This document shows, one piece after another, positions 44,588-54,300 of a DNA stretch of 64,000 nucleotides. The translations under genes and the position numbers were made by a program. Within the stretch, counting starts at the first letter, position 1, and every line of letters starts with the position of its first letter. The notes below the pieces were generated by a model, which was not told the DNA's origin, ran no database searches, and worked only from the letters and a program-made list of their open reading frames with translations. This DNA is from Rhodomicrobium lacus (GTDB lineage Bacteria; Pseudomonadota; Alphaproteobacteria; Rhizobiales; Rhodomicrobiaceae): positions 1-64,000 of the forward strand of contig NZ_RZNF01000012.1 in assembly GCF_003992725.1 (NCBI RefSeq). Direction: 5' to 3'.

Positions 44588-45253
44588 TCAGGACGAGACG
44601 ACGCGCTTTTTCGCAGACGATGTTTTGGGCGCGCGTTTCGGCGCGGCATCGTCGGGCTTCGTCTTGGGAGATTCGGTCGACGCGGCCGCCTTCGGAGACG
44701 GCTCCTTCACGGCCTTGGTCGCAGGCTTGGCGACGTCCGCCTTCGCGGCTTTTGGCTTCGCTTCGACCTTCGGCGTCGCATGTTCCGGCGTGGCCTTTTC
44801 TTCGACGGGAGCGGCCTTCGCCGACGCCTTCGCAGGCTTAGGCTTCGCGCCGTCGTCAGCCTTGGAAGCGGCCGCCGCTTTCGCTCCGGCCTTCGCAGGC
44901 GCCTTCTTCGTCGCCACAGCCTTCACGGCGGGTGGTGGCGACACGACCTTCGCGAGACCGGCATTGATCCGGTCCTTCATGATGTTGCTGGCCTTGAAGA
45001 CGATGACCCGGCGCGGCGTGATCGGAACGATCTCGCCGGTTTTCGGGTTGCGACCCACACGTTCGGATTTCTGGCGAAGGCCGAATGATCCGAAAGAAGA
45101 AAGCTTGATTGGCTCGCCACGCTCAAGCGCGTAAACGATCTGCTTGAGAACTAACTCTACAAGTTCAGCTGCCTCGTTGCGAGGTAGACCGACTTTTTCG
45201 AAGACTGCCTCAGCCAAGTCGGCTCGGGTCAGTGTTTTCCCGTTGAGCGCCAT
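44588..45253 (-). CDS. ihfA: Integration host factor alpha subunit with long basic tail
   Basis: A 221-residue protein. Residues 1-100 are a full IHF-alpha/HU domain ([62 protein letters not shown]) with the intercalating Pro in RNPKTG. The family normally ends near residue 100. Here about 120 more residues follow, dominated by Lys, Ala and Pro ([20 protein letters not shown] and similar), like the tail of eukaryotic H1 or of some actinobacterial HU proteins. IHF binds and sharply bends DNA. ATG 45253 follows GGGGAGGACAC. It is last in the run yceD-plsX-fabH-ihfA. Confidence 0.93.
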   Translation of the reverse strand: MALNGKTLTRADLAEAVFEKVGLPRNEAAELVELVLKQIVYALERGEPIKLSSFGSFGLRQKSERVGRNPKTGEIVPITPRRVIVFKASNIMKDRINAGLAKVVSPPPAVKAVATKKAPAKAGAKAAAASKADDGAKPKPAKASAKAAPVEEKATPEHATPKVEAKPKAAKADVAKPATKAVKEPSPKAAASTESPKTKPDDAAPKRAPKTSSAKKRVVSS

Positions 45254-45416
45254 ATGCGCCGTGTCCTCCCCAAAGAACGAAGCGCAGACAATGTTAACGC
45301 TCGGCCCGGACCATAGCAAACAGTAATCTTGTAAAAATCCCTTTGGAAACAGATATTTTTGGGCAAAAATGCCGCAGGGACACAGATTATTAACCTTATG
45401 TTGTGAAAGTTCGGGA

Positions 45417-46394
45417 TCACCACCGAACAAGATTCGCGCCCCAGGTGAACCCGCCGCCCATTGCCTCGAACAGAACGAGGTCGCCGCGCTTGATGCGGCC
45501 GTCGTGAACCGCCGTCGAAAGCGCAAGCGGAATCGAGGCCGCCGACGTGTTGCCGTGCCTGTCGAGCGTGATGACGATCTTCTCCTCGGCTATGCCGACC
45601 TTCTTCGCCGTGCCGTCGAGAATGCGCTTGTTGGCCTGATGCGGCACGAACCAGTCGATATCGCTGGGACGGAGATTGTGAGCAGCGAGCGTGCGCTCGA
45701 CCACGTCCGAGATCGCGTTGACCGCAAAGCGGAAAACCTCCTTGCCCTGCATGCGGAGATGTCCGACCGACCGGGTGGAGGACGGCCCGCCGTCCACATA
45801 GAGCTTGTCCTTGTGGCGCCCGTCCGAGAACAGCATCGAGCCGATGACGCAGCGCTCGCGCATCGGATCCTCGACCTGCGTCGCTTCAAGAACGACCGCG
45901 CCTGCGCCGTCTCCGAAGAGCACGCAGGTTCCGCGATCTTCCCAGTCGAGGATGCGGGAGAACGTTTCCGCGCCGATCACGAGACCGCGCTGGCCCTGCC
46001 CTGCCCTGATGAAATTGTCCGCCGTCGCCAGTGCGTAGGCGAAACCGGAACACACCGCCTGCACGTCGAAGGCGAAGCCGTGGGTGAGGCCGAGCGCCGC
46101 CTGGATCGTCGTCGCGGTCGATGGGAAGGTGTTGTCGGGCGTGGACGTCGCCAGAATGATGAAATCGATAGATTGCGGGTCGATGCCCGCGTGATCGAGA
46201 GCAGAGCGCGCCGCCGCGATGCCCAGGTCTGAGGTATTTTCGCCATCGGCGGCGATGTGGCGCGTCTTGATGCCGGTCCGCTCGCTGATCCACTCGTCCG
46301 ACGTATCGACGATGCGAGCCAGATCCTGATTGGTAAGAACGCGCTCCGGGAGATACGACCCGCAGCCTAGGACGACCGATCTCGTTTGTTTCAC
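45417..46394 (-). CDS. fabH: 3-oxoacyl-ACP synthase III
   Basis: A 325-residue KASIII. The catalytic triad is visible as Cys in [13 protein letters not shown], His in [12 protein letters not shown] and Asn in [12 protein letters not shown]. It condenses acetyl-CoA with malonyl-ACP to start fatty-acid synthesis. Its ATG overlaps the plsX stop by four bases (46391-46394), indicating coupling. Standard length. Confidence 0.96.
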   Translation of the reverse strand: MKQTRSVVLGCGSYLPERVLTNQDLARIVDTSDEWISERTGIKTRHIAADGENTSDLGIAAARSALDHAGIDPQSIDFIILATSTPDNTFPSTATTIQAALGLTHGFAFDVQAVCSGFAYALATADNFIRAGQGQRGLVIGAETFSRILDWEDRGTCVLFGDGAGAVVLEATQVEDPMRERCVIGSMLFSDGRHKDKLYVDGGPSSTRSVGHLRMQGKEVFRFAVNAISDVVERTLAAHNLRPSDIDWFVPHQANKRILDGTAKKVGIAEEKIVITLDRHGNTSAASIPLALSTAVHDGRIKRGDLVLFEAMGGGFTWGANLVRW

Positions 46395-47455
46395 TGGGCA
46401 ACCGCTTTCAGGGCTTGTTCCGGTTTGGCCTGAAGAGAATCGTGGAAGCTCTCGACGCCGCGCTGAATATCAGCCACCAGGCCACTGGCTGCCATGTCGT
46501 AGCCCAGGTCGATGGCGCTTGCAAAGCCCACCGCGTCCGCACCGCCATGACTTTTTATTACAACACCATTCAATCCGACAAACATGCCGCCGTTCATGGT
46601 GCGCGTGTCCATTTTCGCGCGCAGCGCCTTGAAGGCCCCTTGCGCGAACACCGCGCCGAGCTTCGACATCAAAGAGCGCGTCATTGCGGCCTTGAGATAG
46701 GCGCCGATCTGCTTCGCGGTGCCCTCTGCCGTCTTGAGAGCGATATTACCGGCGAAGCCCTCGGTAACCACCACGTCGACAACGCCCTTGCCGAGGTCGT
46801 TGCCTTCAACGAAGCCGTAATACGTGATGGGCAGCCCCGGCGTCTTCAACGCCGCCGCCGCGCGCTTGATCTCTTCGAGCCCCTTCACTTCCTCGGAGCC
46901 GATGTTGAGAAGCCCGATCGTCGGCTTCTCCACCTGAAACAGCGCGCGCGCCAGCGCAGCGCCCATATTGGCGTTATCGACGAGCCCCTTGGCGGTCGCG
47001 CCGACATTCGCGCCGACGTCGAGCACGATGCTTTCGCTCTTGAGGGTCGGCCAGAGCGCGGCGATCGCGGGCCGCTCGATGCCGGGCAGCATGCGAAGGC
47101 AGAATTTCGACATCGCCATCAGCGCGCCGGTGTTGCCGGCGGACACGGCGGCCTGCGCCTCGCCCTGCTTCACCGCTTCGAGCGCCATCCACATGCTGCT
47201 CTTCCAGCGGCCGTAGCGCAGCGCCTGACTCGGCTTGTCGTCCATCGCGATGGCGACGTCCGAGTGAACGATTTTCGAGACGGCGGCCAGCGGCGAATCC
47301 TTCGACAGATGCGCGCGGATCTCGTCTTCGCGACCGAAAATGATGAACCGCGTCTCGGGATGCCGGATGAGCGAAAGCGCCGCGGCCGGTATCACCACGG
47401 ACGGGCCGAAATCTCCGCCCATCGCGTCGAGCGCAATCGTGATTGGCGTTCCCAT
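46391..47455 (-). CDS. plsX: Phosphate acyltransferase PlsX
   Basis: A 354-residue enzyme that makes acyl-phosphate from acyl-ACP for phospholipid synthesis. Family blocks are [25 protein letters not shown]-like [80 protein letters not shown] and [20 protein letters not shown]. Full length. Upstream partner of fabH in the common plsX-fabH pair; rpmF, often between yceD and plsX, is absent here. Confidence 0.96.
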   Translation of the reverse strand: MGTPITIALDAMGGDFGPSVVIPAAALSLIRHPETRFIIFGREDEIRAHLSKDSPLAAVSKIVHSDVAIAMDDKPSQALRYGRWKSSMWMALEAVKQGEAQAAVSAGNTGALMAMSKFCLRMLPGIERPAIAALWPTLKSESIVLDVGANVGATAKGLVDNANMGAALARALFQVEKPTIGLLNIGSEEVKGLEEIKRAAAALKTPGLPITYYGFVEGNDLGKGVVDVVVTEGFAGNIALKTAEGTAKQIGAYLKAAMTRSLMSKLGAVFAQGAFKALRAKMDTRTMNGGMFVGLNGVVIKSHGGADAVGFASAIDLGYDMAASGLVADIQRGVESFHDSLQAKPEQALKAVAQ

Positions 47456-47579
47456 GCTTGAAACCAGAAGCCCCGCACTGGCCTGTCAGGCCTTAACCCT
47501 CTGCAATAGACGCGGCACCATACTGTATAACGGTTTTGTGACAACGAAAAAGATGGTCGCGATCCCGGTCTGCGTCTTC

Positions 47580-48113
47580 TTATCCATCCACGCCGTTGCC
47601 GGTCTTGGGCCGAAGGCGGATAAGCTCCGCGAAGGGATGCGCAAGGCTTTCGTCCGGCGCCTGCCAGTCGAGACTATCGCCCTCGTTGCGCGGATAGGGT
47701 TCGAGCGAAACCGAAAACAGTTCGCTGAGAAAAGCGCCGATAAGAATCTTGGTGCCCGATAGCGCCTCCGGCGGCTCGTCCTCGAAGGAAGGTTCTCCCT
47801 CGCTGTCACCCTCGATCAGCTCGGGCGGCCAGAACTCCACCTGGAAGCGCTCGTCGAGCTGCGCGGGCACGTCGGCAAGGTCGACCACGCTCGCCTGCAC
47901 GACGTCGGCCTCAAGCCGTCCGCTGACCCGAAAGCGGCCGCCATTCAGGGGAATAACCTGAACGGTCGCCTTAAAGCTCTTGACCTCGCGCACGTCGGCG
48001 TAGGCGCCCAAAGCTTCGCGCTCCGCGGCGTCGGCTTCAAACGAGAGCGTCTCGACGGCACGCGTCAGCGTGTGCGTATCGACAGCCCAGACAAGCGGCG
48101 GTGTTTTCAGCAT
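47580..48113 (-). CDS. DUF177/YceD family protein
   Basis: A 177-residue protein of the YceD family, which in most bacteria is linked to rpmF-plsX-fabH and thought to aid 23S rRNA or ribosome maturation. Visible parts are FRVSGRLEADVVQASVVDLADVPAQL (with the usual Cys pattern replaced), FQVEFWPPE, and an acidic C-terminal half LSGTKILIGAFLSELFSVSLEPYPRNEGD. The stop is 125 bp before plsX. It begins three bases after the chaperone gene stop (48116), so the two are co-transcribed. Confidence 0.85.
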   Translation of the reverse strand: MLKTPPLVWAVDTHTLTRAVETLSFEADAAEREALGAYADVREVKSFKATVQVIPLNGGRFRVSGRLEADVVQASVVDLADVPAQLDERFQVEFWPPELIEGDSEGEPSFEDEPPEALSGTKILIGAFLSELFSVSLEPYPRNEGDSLDWQAPDESLAHPFAELIRLRPKTGNGVDG

Positions 48114-48115
48114 CG

Positions 48116-48667
48116 TCAGACCGCCTGCTTCAAGCCGTAGACTTCCGGGAAGTTCAGATGCCCCTGAAGGAGCATGTTGAGCGGCATTTCCCCGACATTC
48201 TTTATGGAGTGAAAGATATAGTCCGCGAGTTCGTCGGCGGCGACATCGGCGTTCTCGTCGCCCGACTGGAAGCTCTTCCAGATCGCCTCGGCGAGCGCGG
48301 CCTTGTTCTTCTGCTCGACGGCGTTCGTGTAGACCACAAGCTGGCGATAGAAGAGGTCGGCGATCTTGCGGACTTCCTGCGCCACGTAAGCGTCGGCAAT
48401 CCCGAGATCGCGCACCATGCTGTCCATCTCGCGAACGAAAGCCTCGATGATTTCCTTGCCGAGCAGCTTGCCCTCGTTCGCCCCGAGCTTCAGGTTCTGC
48501 ATGACGATGAACATGTGGATGACGAGCATGTCGAAGCGACCCGACAGCGTGTCAGGTACTCCGCATCGCACATAGAAAACCGGATTGCGCGACTGCGCGA
48601 CTATCGAATCGTATATTTTCTCAGCGGCCTCACGGCGGGCTGAGCGTTCTGCAAACCAGCGGAACAT
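48116..48667 (-). CDS. Ubiquinol-cytochrome c chaperone (CBP3-like)
   Basis: A 183-residue helical protein of the ubiquinol_cyt_C_chap family: ARREAAEKIYDSIVAQSRNP, YVRCGVPDTLSGRFDMLVIHMFIVM, FVREMDSMVRDLGIADAYVAQEVRKIADLFY. It helps assemble the bc1 complex, probably by aiding cytochrome b. Its bc1 targets are encoded at 39500-42288. First gene of the leftward row leading to yceD, plsX, fabH and ihfA. Divergent from bamE. Confidence 0.92.
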   Translation of the reverse strand: MFRWFAERSARREAAEKIYDSIVAQSRNPVFYVRCGVPDTLSGRFDMLVIHMFIVMQNLKLGANEGKLLGKEIIEAFVREMDSMVRDLGIADAYVAQEVRKIADLFYRQLVVYTNAVEQKNKAALAEAIWKSFQSGDENADVAADELADYIFHSIKNVGEMPLNMLLQGHLNFPEVYGLKQAV

Positions 48668-48811
48668 CGTTCGGCCTGACTCCAGTTTTGCGCTCTTGGG
48701 GTAACCGTACCTTATAAAGCCTTAATCGCATCCAAAAAGGGTGCAATCACGTCGGGGTATGTTTGGTCAGAACGCGAGGCGCTGACGCCAAACAGCAAAT
48801 TTGGGGGCGAA

Positions 48812-49318
48812 ATGTCAAATCAATCCTCGAAGGATTTCGAACGAAATCGCCTTTGGGCGAAGGCGGTCGCGAGGGCTGTCGTGGTGTCGTCGGCTCTTGC
48901 CGTCGCAAGCATGACGCTTCAAGGCTGCGCGGGCAATGTCATCAAGCAGGGCCATCAGTTTCAGGAGGAAGACCTGAATCAGGTTCGCGTCGGCATGTCG
49001 AAGGACGAGGTCGTGCTGGCGCTTGGCACACCGGATACCCAGTCGGCCATCGCGGGCGGCACCTATTACTACATATCGCAGACCGCCGAGCAGCCGATGG
49101 CCTTCATGAAGCCGGAGGTGGTCGACCGGCGCGTTGTCGCCGTCTACTTCGACAAGAAGGACAAGGTCGAGCAGATCGCGAATTACGGGCTGAAGGACGG
49201 CAAGGTGTTCGACTTCATCCGCCGCGAAACGCCGGTCTACACGCGCGACCAGGGCATGCTGAAGGAAATCTTCCGCAATATCGGCGTCGGTCCGACGATT
49301 CCGGGTGTGCAGAAGTAG
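48812..49318 (+). CDS. bamE: Outer-membrane assembly lipoprotein BamE/SmpA
   Basis: A 168-residue lipoprotein. The signal ends at the lipobox LQGC (Cys about 30). The SmpA/OmlA domain has FQEEDLNQVRVGMSKDEVVLALGTPD and YYYISQTAEQPMAFM. It is part of the BAM complex that inserts outer-membrane proteins. The C-terminal ~50 residues (YTRDQGMLKEIFRNIG) are typical of alphaproteobacterial members. Divergent from the bc1 chaperone gene. Confidence 0.93.
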   Translation: MSNQSSKDFERNRLWAKAVARAVVVSSALAVASMTLQGCAGNVIKQGHQFQEEDLNQVRVGMSKDEVVLALGTPDTQSAIAGGTYYYISQTAEQPMAFMKPEVVDRRVVAVYFDKKDKVEQIANYGLKDGKVFDFIRRETPVYTRDQGMLKEIFRNIGVGPTIPGVQK

Positions 49319-49380
49319 GTGAAGTAGCAGGTTGTTCGCGGAAATCGCTCGCCCCGTGCCGGACACGGGGCGAGAATTCT

Positions 49381-50556
49381 CTAGCGCACCTTCACGACAA
49401 GGCCGTCAGGGCCGTTCTCGACGTCGAGTCCCTGCCCCGCAGCCATCGAAGTCAGCCGCGCCGCGCCGCCTGGAAAATCGAACGCGATTGCGGCGCTCCT
49501 CGGGTTCACCGAGCGCAAATCCCAGTTCTGTACGCCCGGAAGGCCCTGAAGCTGGCGGCGGATCGTCTGCCACTCCTTCAGCCCGGAATAAAGCGCGGTC
49601 ACCTGCAGCGTTTCCATGCTGCCGTCATAGGCCGCGGCGGAGGTCCCGTTATTGGGGACGGGGATGGTACCGCCATCGCCGTCAGACGCGGCCACCGGAG
49701 CCGCCGGCGCGGATGCATCGCGGGCGAGTTTCCAACGCTCCTGAACCGTGTCGAAGGCGAGGTCGGCCGCCGCGTCGAGCGCGGTCCCGTCGCCGCCGTC
49801 CTTCGCCCTGACCTTTCGCTGCACCGAGAACTGGCCGCCTGAATCGAGGCCGATCAGCTTCAGCGAAATGGTTTCGCCATCACCATCGGTTTCCGCGAGC
49901 GCGAACATGATCTGCTGCGTCTGATATTGCGTCTTCAGCGTTTCGAGGGTCGCGGCGGGACTTGCGATATAGGCATTCGCGATCGCCGCCGTGATGTCGG
50001 AGCGCGCGGGCGCGACTTTCGCCGGAACGAGCGCATGAGTGAGATCGAGCGAAGTCAGGGCCGTGCGCCATGCGTTGCGGTCGGCGGTTCGCGCGGCGCC
50101 GCCTTCGACATAAACCGGCACGATCAGGATTTCGGGACCGCGGTCGGTGATGGCCGAAACACCGTAGCGGGCGAGCAGCGCCTGCACGGCGCGCTCCGAG
50201 AAGCTCACGCCGAAAGTTGCGACATAGCCGGTGCCGCTCACGCCCTCGCCTCGCACATCCATATCGGACACAAGCCCTTCGATCTCGTTCAGCGCGAGAT
50301 CGGGAATGCGCGACTGCGAGCGGTAATCAACGATGCGCGATACAAGCTTGCGGAAAGCGCGGCTCTGCGCTTGGCCTTGCGCGATTTTCTTCGCTTCGAC
50401 CGCGTTCTGCGCCTCGGCCGAGGCCTTCACGTTCGACACCGCGAAGACGCTCGCCGGCCGCGTCTGTGCGCTTGCCCCGGCGGTGGCCATTCCCAGTCCA
50501 AAGCACGCGAGCGCGAACAACGCACCCGCCCTCGTCAACGCCCTCTTCATCGCCAT
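49381..50556 (-). CDS. DUF2066 domain protein, exported
   Basis: A 391-residue protein with a signal peptide (AGALFALACFGLGMATAGASAQ). DUF2066 follows: AQGQAQSRAFRKLVSRIVD near the start, SGTGYVATFGVSFSERAVQALLARYGV and PEILIVPVYVEGG. The C-terminal part has LQVTALYSGLKEWQTIRRQLQGLPG, resembling a repeat-carrying BON/YbaY-like domain. Periplasmic; function unknown. In many alphaproteobacteria it lies beside purMN and is divergent from them, as here. ATG 50556 is supported by GGAG at suitable distance. Confidence 0.85.
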   Translation of the reverse strand: MAMKRALTRAGALFALACFGLGMATAGASAQTRPASVFAVSNVKASAEAQNAVEAKKIAQGQAQSRAFRKLVSRIVDYRSQSRIPDLALNEIEGLVSDMDVRGEGVSGTGYVATFGVSFSERAVQALLARYGVSAITDRGPEILIVPVYVEGGAARTADRNAWRTALTSLDLTHALVPAKVAPARSDITAAIANAYIASPAATLETLKTQYQTQQIMFALAETDGDGETISLKLIGLDSGGQFSVQRKVRAKDGGDGTALDAAADLAFDTVQERWKLARDASAPAAPVAASDGDGGTIPVPNNGTSAAAYDGSMETLQVTALYSGLKEWQTIRRQLQGLPGVQNWDLRSVNPRSAAIAFDFPGGAARLTSMAAGQGLDVENGPDGLVVKVR

Positions 50557-50615
50557 GAAAGGAACTCCCCGCTCGAAAGGCATTTGTGGCGCTTGTGTAT
50601 CATGCGGCTAAAATG

Positions 50616-50766
50616 CTAGTGGTCCGATTTCGGCATTTGCCTCCGTTTGCAGCACCCTCGCGAGCAAATGTCGACCACGAACACGTGTGATTCGGTGGAG
50701 CTTTTGGATTTGACATTTGACGAAGTGCTTGCGGCGGACGGTACTCAAATGTCAAATTCGCTCCAC
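50616..50766. repeat. Palindromic repeat cluster, REP-like
   Basis: Four related arms in alternate orientation lie between the DUF2066 gene and purM. They are GTGGTCCGATTTCGGCATTTGC (+, 50619-50640), its inverted partner GCAAATGTCGACCAC (50664-50678), GTGGAGCTTTTGGATTTGAC (+, 50695-50714, continuing ATTTGA) and its partner CAAATGTCAAATTCGCTCCAC (50746-50766). All share GTGG...GACATTTG. The first two can form one hairpin and the last two another. A shorter copy is at 3815-3849. Confidence 0.75.
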
Positions 50767-50843
50767 AAGCCCTCTCATAAATGGTGGACCACGCCCCTGG
50801 CAAGCTTTTGCCGGGGCAGCGAGGCGGCCCTGCGGCGGAAAGC

Positions 50844-51947
50844 ATGACAACGGATTCGGACGGTTCTTATAAAAGCGCTGGCGTCGACATCGACGCGGGC
50901 GAGGCGCTCGTCGAGCGCATCAAGCCGCTGGCGAAGGCAACGGCGCGAGCGGGCGCGGGCGCGGCGCTCGGCGGCTTCGGCGGCCTTTTCGACCTGAAGG
51001 CGGCGGGCTTCACCGATCCCGTGCTCGTGGCGGGCAATGACGGCGTCGGCACCAAGCTCAAGATCGCCATCGAGACGGGCCTTCACGACACGGTCGGCAT
51101 CGATCTCGTCGCCATGTGCGTGAACGACGTCGTCGTGCAGGGCGCGGAGCCGCTCTTCTTCCTCGACTATTTCGCATGCGGTCGCCTCGATGTCGACACG
51201 GCGGCGGCCATCGTTGCTGGCATCGCCGAAGGCTGCAAGCGCGCGGGCGCGGCGCTCATCGGCGGCGAGACGGCGGAAATGCCGGGCATGTATGCCGATG
51301 GCGACTACGACCTCGCGGGCTTCGCTGTCGGCGCGGCGGAGCGCGGCTCGCTGCTGCCACGCGCCGATATCGCGGCCGGGGACGTGGTGATCGGCCTCGC
51401 CGCCTCGGGTGTGCACTCGAACGGCTTCTCGCTCGTGCGCAAGATCATCCGCGATCACGGCCTGTCCTTCGCCGACCCCGCCCCCTTCGATCCCGCGCGC
51501 CCGCTCGGCCGCGCGCTGCTCGACCCCACGCGCATCTATGTGAAGCCCGCGCTCGCCGCGCATCGGACCGGCCGCGTGAAGGCGTTCGCGCATATCACCG
51601 GCGGCGGCCTTCCCGGCAACGTCAACCGCGTGCTGCCCGAATCGCTCGCCGCGCGCATCGACCTCGACGCGGTGCCGTATCTGCCGGTGTTCCGCTGGCT
51701 GTCGGCGGCGGGCGGCGTGGCGCAAAGCGAAATGCTGCGCACGTTCAACTGCGGCGTGGGCTTCGTGGCAGTGGCCGCGCGCGAGGATGCGGGCGCGGTG
51801 ATCGATGCGTTCACGGCGGCGGGCGAAAGCGCGTTCGTGCTCGGCGAGATCGAGGCGCGAGAGCACCTCATTCGTAATGAGGAGGCCGAAGGTTCCCCGC
51901 TCGGCCCGCAGGTTCTGTTCTCCGGCTCGCTTGGTGGCGCACGATGA
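50844..51947 (+). CDS. purM: Phosphoribosylformylglycinamidine cyclo-ligase
   Basis: A 367-residue AIR synthetase. Family blocks are [102 protein letters not shown] and THITGGG-type [17 protein letters not shown]. It closes the imidazole ring in purine synthesis. ATG 50844 is chosen by homology. The stop overlaps the purN start by four bases (ATGA at 51944). Confidence 0.96.
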   Translation: MTTDSDGSYKSAGVDIDAGEALVERIKPLAKATARAGAGAALGGFGGLFDLKAAGFTDPVLVAGNDGVGTKLKIAIETGLHDTVGIDLVAMCVNDVVVQGAEPLFFLDYFACGRLDVDTAAAIVAGIAEGCKRAGAALIGGETAEMPGMYADGDYDLAGFAVGAAERGSLLPRADIAAGDVVIGLAASGVHSNGFSLVRKIIRDHGLSFADPAPFDPARPLGRALLDPTRIYVKPALAAHRTGRVKAFAHITGGGLPGNVNRVLPESLAARIDLDAVPYLPVFRWLSAAGGVAQSEMLRTFNCGVGFVAVAAREDAGAVIDAFTAAGESAFVLGEIEAREHLIRNEEAEGSPLGPQVLFSGSLGGAR

Positions 51948-52579
51948 CCGCGAAAAAACGCGTCGGCGTGCTCATCTCGGGGCGCGGCTCTAACCTCGTC
52001 TCGCTGATCGAGGCGGCCCGCGCGCCAGACTTCCCGGCCGAAATCGTGCTCGTGCTCTCGAACAAGGCGGACGCGGGCGGCCTTGAGCGTGCCGCCGACG
52101 CCGGCATCGCGACGCGCGTCATCTCGCACAAGGGCCTTGCGCGCGAGGCGTTCGACGAGGCGATGGTGGCGGCGCTCCGCGAGGCGGGCGTCGAGATCGT
52201 CTGCAACGCGGGCTTCATGCGGCTGCACTCGGCGGTGTTCGTGCGCGCCTGGCATGGCCGCCAGCTCAACATTCACCCCTCGCTCCTGCCGTCGTTTCGG
52301 GGCCTCCACCCGCAACAGCGCGCCATCGACGCGGGCGCGCGCATCGCGGGCGCGACCGTGCATTTCGTGAGCGAGGAGATGGACGCAGGGCCGATCATCG
52401 CGCAGGGCGCGGTGCCGGTGCTGCCTAGCGACGACGAAGACGCGCTCTCCGCCCGCATCCTCGCGATGGAGCACCGCGTCTATCCGCTGGCGCTCAGGCT
52501 CGTGGCGTCCGGCGCGGCGCGGCTCGAAGGCGACCGCGTGGTGTTCGCGGACGGCGCGCCCCCGCCGTTCTTGTTTTAG
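51944..52579 (+). CDS. purN: Phosphoribosylglycinamide formyltransferase
   Basis: A 211-residue GART enzyme. Features are [20 protein letters not shown] (phosphate binding), [10 protein letters not shown], the active-site block [21 protein letters not shown] (Asn, His) and [22 protein letters not shown] (Asp). It adds the formyl group from 10-formyl-THF to GAR. Coupled to purM. PurU at 20113 acts on the same formyl donor elsewhere in the window. Confidence 0.95.
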   Translation: MTAKKRVGVLISGRGSNLVSLIEAARAPDFPAEIVLVLSNKADAGGLERAADAGIATRVISHKGLAREAFDEAMVAALREAGVEIVCNAGFMRLHSAVFVRAWHGRQLNIHPSLLPSFRGLHPQQRAIDAGARIAGATVHFVSEEMDAGPIIAQGAVPVLPSDDEDALSARILAMEHRVYPLALRLVASGAARLEGDRVVFADGAPPPFLF

Positions 52580-52676
52580 CGAATAGTTACTCTCCCCATT
52601 GCGAACCTAAGCAGTTTCTGGCTTAACCAGTGCCGGGGGCGATGCCGTGCGGCCGCGCGGCGCGAGGGGGACCGCC

Positions 52677-54284
52677 ATGAACCAGGACGAGACGATTGCG
52701 CTGTTTCTGGAGTGCGAGGCAAAGCGCAAGGAGGCGTTCGAGGCTGCGCTAGCTGACGGAAAAGGCGAAGGCCACGCCCGCAGGATAGCCCATCAAGCAG
52801 CCAAGGCGCGCTGGAACGAATGGGCGAACGGCATGCTCGCCGAGCGCAAGGCGTTGGAAGCGGCGGGGAAGTGGGCGGCGGAGAAAAACCGGTTCGGCGA
52901 ACTTGAACCGCAAAGCGACGATACGCGCCAATGGCTTGAAAAAGCCTCCGTCGATTTCTCCCACTGTTCCTTCTTCATAAGGAAGGAAGCCAGAATAGAA
53001 GACGCTAAGAGAGAACGGAAGAGGGTTGACGACTCGCTTCTTGTTTATGCGGAGAGAATTACCTTCAGTGGTTTCGTGTTTCCCGGAGGCGCCTCGTTCT
53101 GGTGCGCGACCTTTCAAGCCTATGCCCACTTCTCAAACACGATCTTCAGTGACTACGCTTCCTTCTCAAGCGCCACCTTCAACGGCGGAGCCGACTTCCA
53201 GAGCGCAAAATTCAACGGCTACGCGTTCTTTCAGAAGGCGACCTTTTCCGGCGATGCTATCTTCGCACATGCAACCTTTTCCGCCTACGCACTCTTCTTG
53301 ACAACAAATGTTTCCGGCGATGCCTCCTTCTTTAGCGCGACCTTTTCGGGCAACAGCAGGTTCGACGATGCGCGGTTCAGGAATAACGCGATCTTCAAGC
53401 TTGCCGGATTCAGAAAATACGCCTCGTTCGAGCGCGTAACCTTCGAAGGCCCGGCCTCCTTCTCCGCCATTCGAGGCGACAGCGGCTTCACCATGGCAGG
53501 GGCGAGGTTCGATAAGGTGCCGGATTTCATCCAGGCGCATTTCGAGGAAGCGCCGCGCCTCGACAATATGAAAGTAAGTTCGGAGCGCAATTCCGACTTA
53601 GCGGGCAACGAACAATGTGCCCGATGGCGCGCCTTGAAGCACCTCGCGATACAAGCACACGACACCGACCGCGAGCTGGAATTCAACGCCCAAGAAATCA
53701 CCGCCGAGCGCATGGCTGCGCTATCGAGCGGAAAAGCATGGTACGGCGGGGTTCGCTCGATAGCGAGTTTTCTATACCGCTGGACCTCTGATTATGGACG
53801 ATCTCTGACCTTGCCTTTCGCTTGGTGGGGCGCCGCAATCGCCATCTCCGCGTCCTTCTATCTCAGTCAAACACCGGCTGTTCAGCGTGACCTTGAACTG
53901 AAAGATACTACTGTCGTGTTCGAGATCCTGCGCACGGTCGGATACGCGTCATCAAACTCTGTACAATGCTTCAATCAAGACGGCTTGGAACTAAATAAGA
54001 GCGCCATCGGCGGCCTGATCGATGGCTTCCGCGACACGACGAGCGCACGCGCCGAAGCGCTCCACCTCGCGTTCCGCAACGCATTCATCGTGCTCGACGG
54101 GTCGAGCGAGGCGGCGCACCGCACCTATGGCTGCCTCTACGGCGTGGAGCTTTACGGCGGGTCGAACCCGGTCGCGGTGGTGCCGAGCGCGGTGTCGACC
54201 GCGAGCGCCGTGCAGAAGCTGTTCTCGGCGCTGATGATCTTCCTGTTCGGCCTCGCGCTGCGCAACATGCTGAAGGTGAAGTGA
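52677..54284 (+). CDS. Pentapeptide-repeat membrane protein
   Basis: A 535-residue protein in four parts. First is a charged helical N-terminus (about 1-80). Then come about 40 pentapeptide units with A(D/F)xF steps (about 105-290: FSGFVFPGGASFWCATFQAY, ASFSSATFNGGADFQSAKFN and so on) forming a right-handed beta helix. A linker follows, then a membrane domain with helices near LPFAWWGAAIAISASFYLS and LFSALMIFLFGLALRNML. A helical segment with RTVGYASSNSVQC lies between the helices. ATG 52677 follows GAGGGGGACCGCC. The two-helix region vaguely resembles small ion-channel cores; that is only an impression. Function unknown. Confidence 0.8.
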   Translation: MNQDETIALFLECEAKRKEAFEAALADGKGEGHARRIAHQAAKARWNEWANGMLAERKALEAAGKWAAEKNRFGELEPQSDDTRQWLEKASVDFSHCSFFIRKEARIEDAKRERKRVDDSLLVYAERITFSGFVFPGGASFWCATFQAYAHFSNTIFSDYASFSSATFNGGADFQSAKFNGYAFFQKATFSGDAIFAHATFSAYALFLTTNVSGDASFFSATFSGNSRFDDARFRNNAIFKLAGFRKYASFERVTFEGPASFSAIRGDSGFTMAGARFDKVPDFIQAHFEEAPRLDNMKVSSERNSDLAGNEQCARWRALKHLAIQAHDTDRELEFNAQEITAERMAALSSGKAWYGGVRSIASFLYRWTSDYGRSLTLPFAWWGAAIAISASFYLSQTPAVQRDLELKDTTVVFEILRTVGYASSNSVQCFNQDGLELNKSAIGGLIDGFRDTTSARAEALHLAFRNAFIVLDGSSEAAHRTYGCLYGVELYGGSNPVAVVPSAVSTASAVQKLFSALMIFLFGLALRNMLKVK

Positions 54285-54300
54285 CGCGCCGCCGCCGAGT

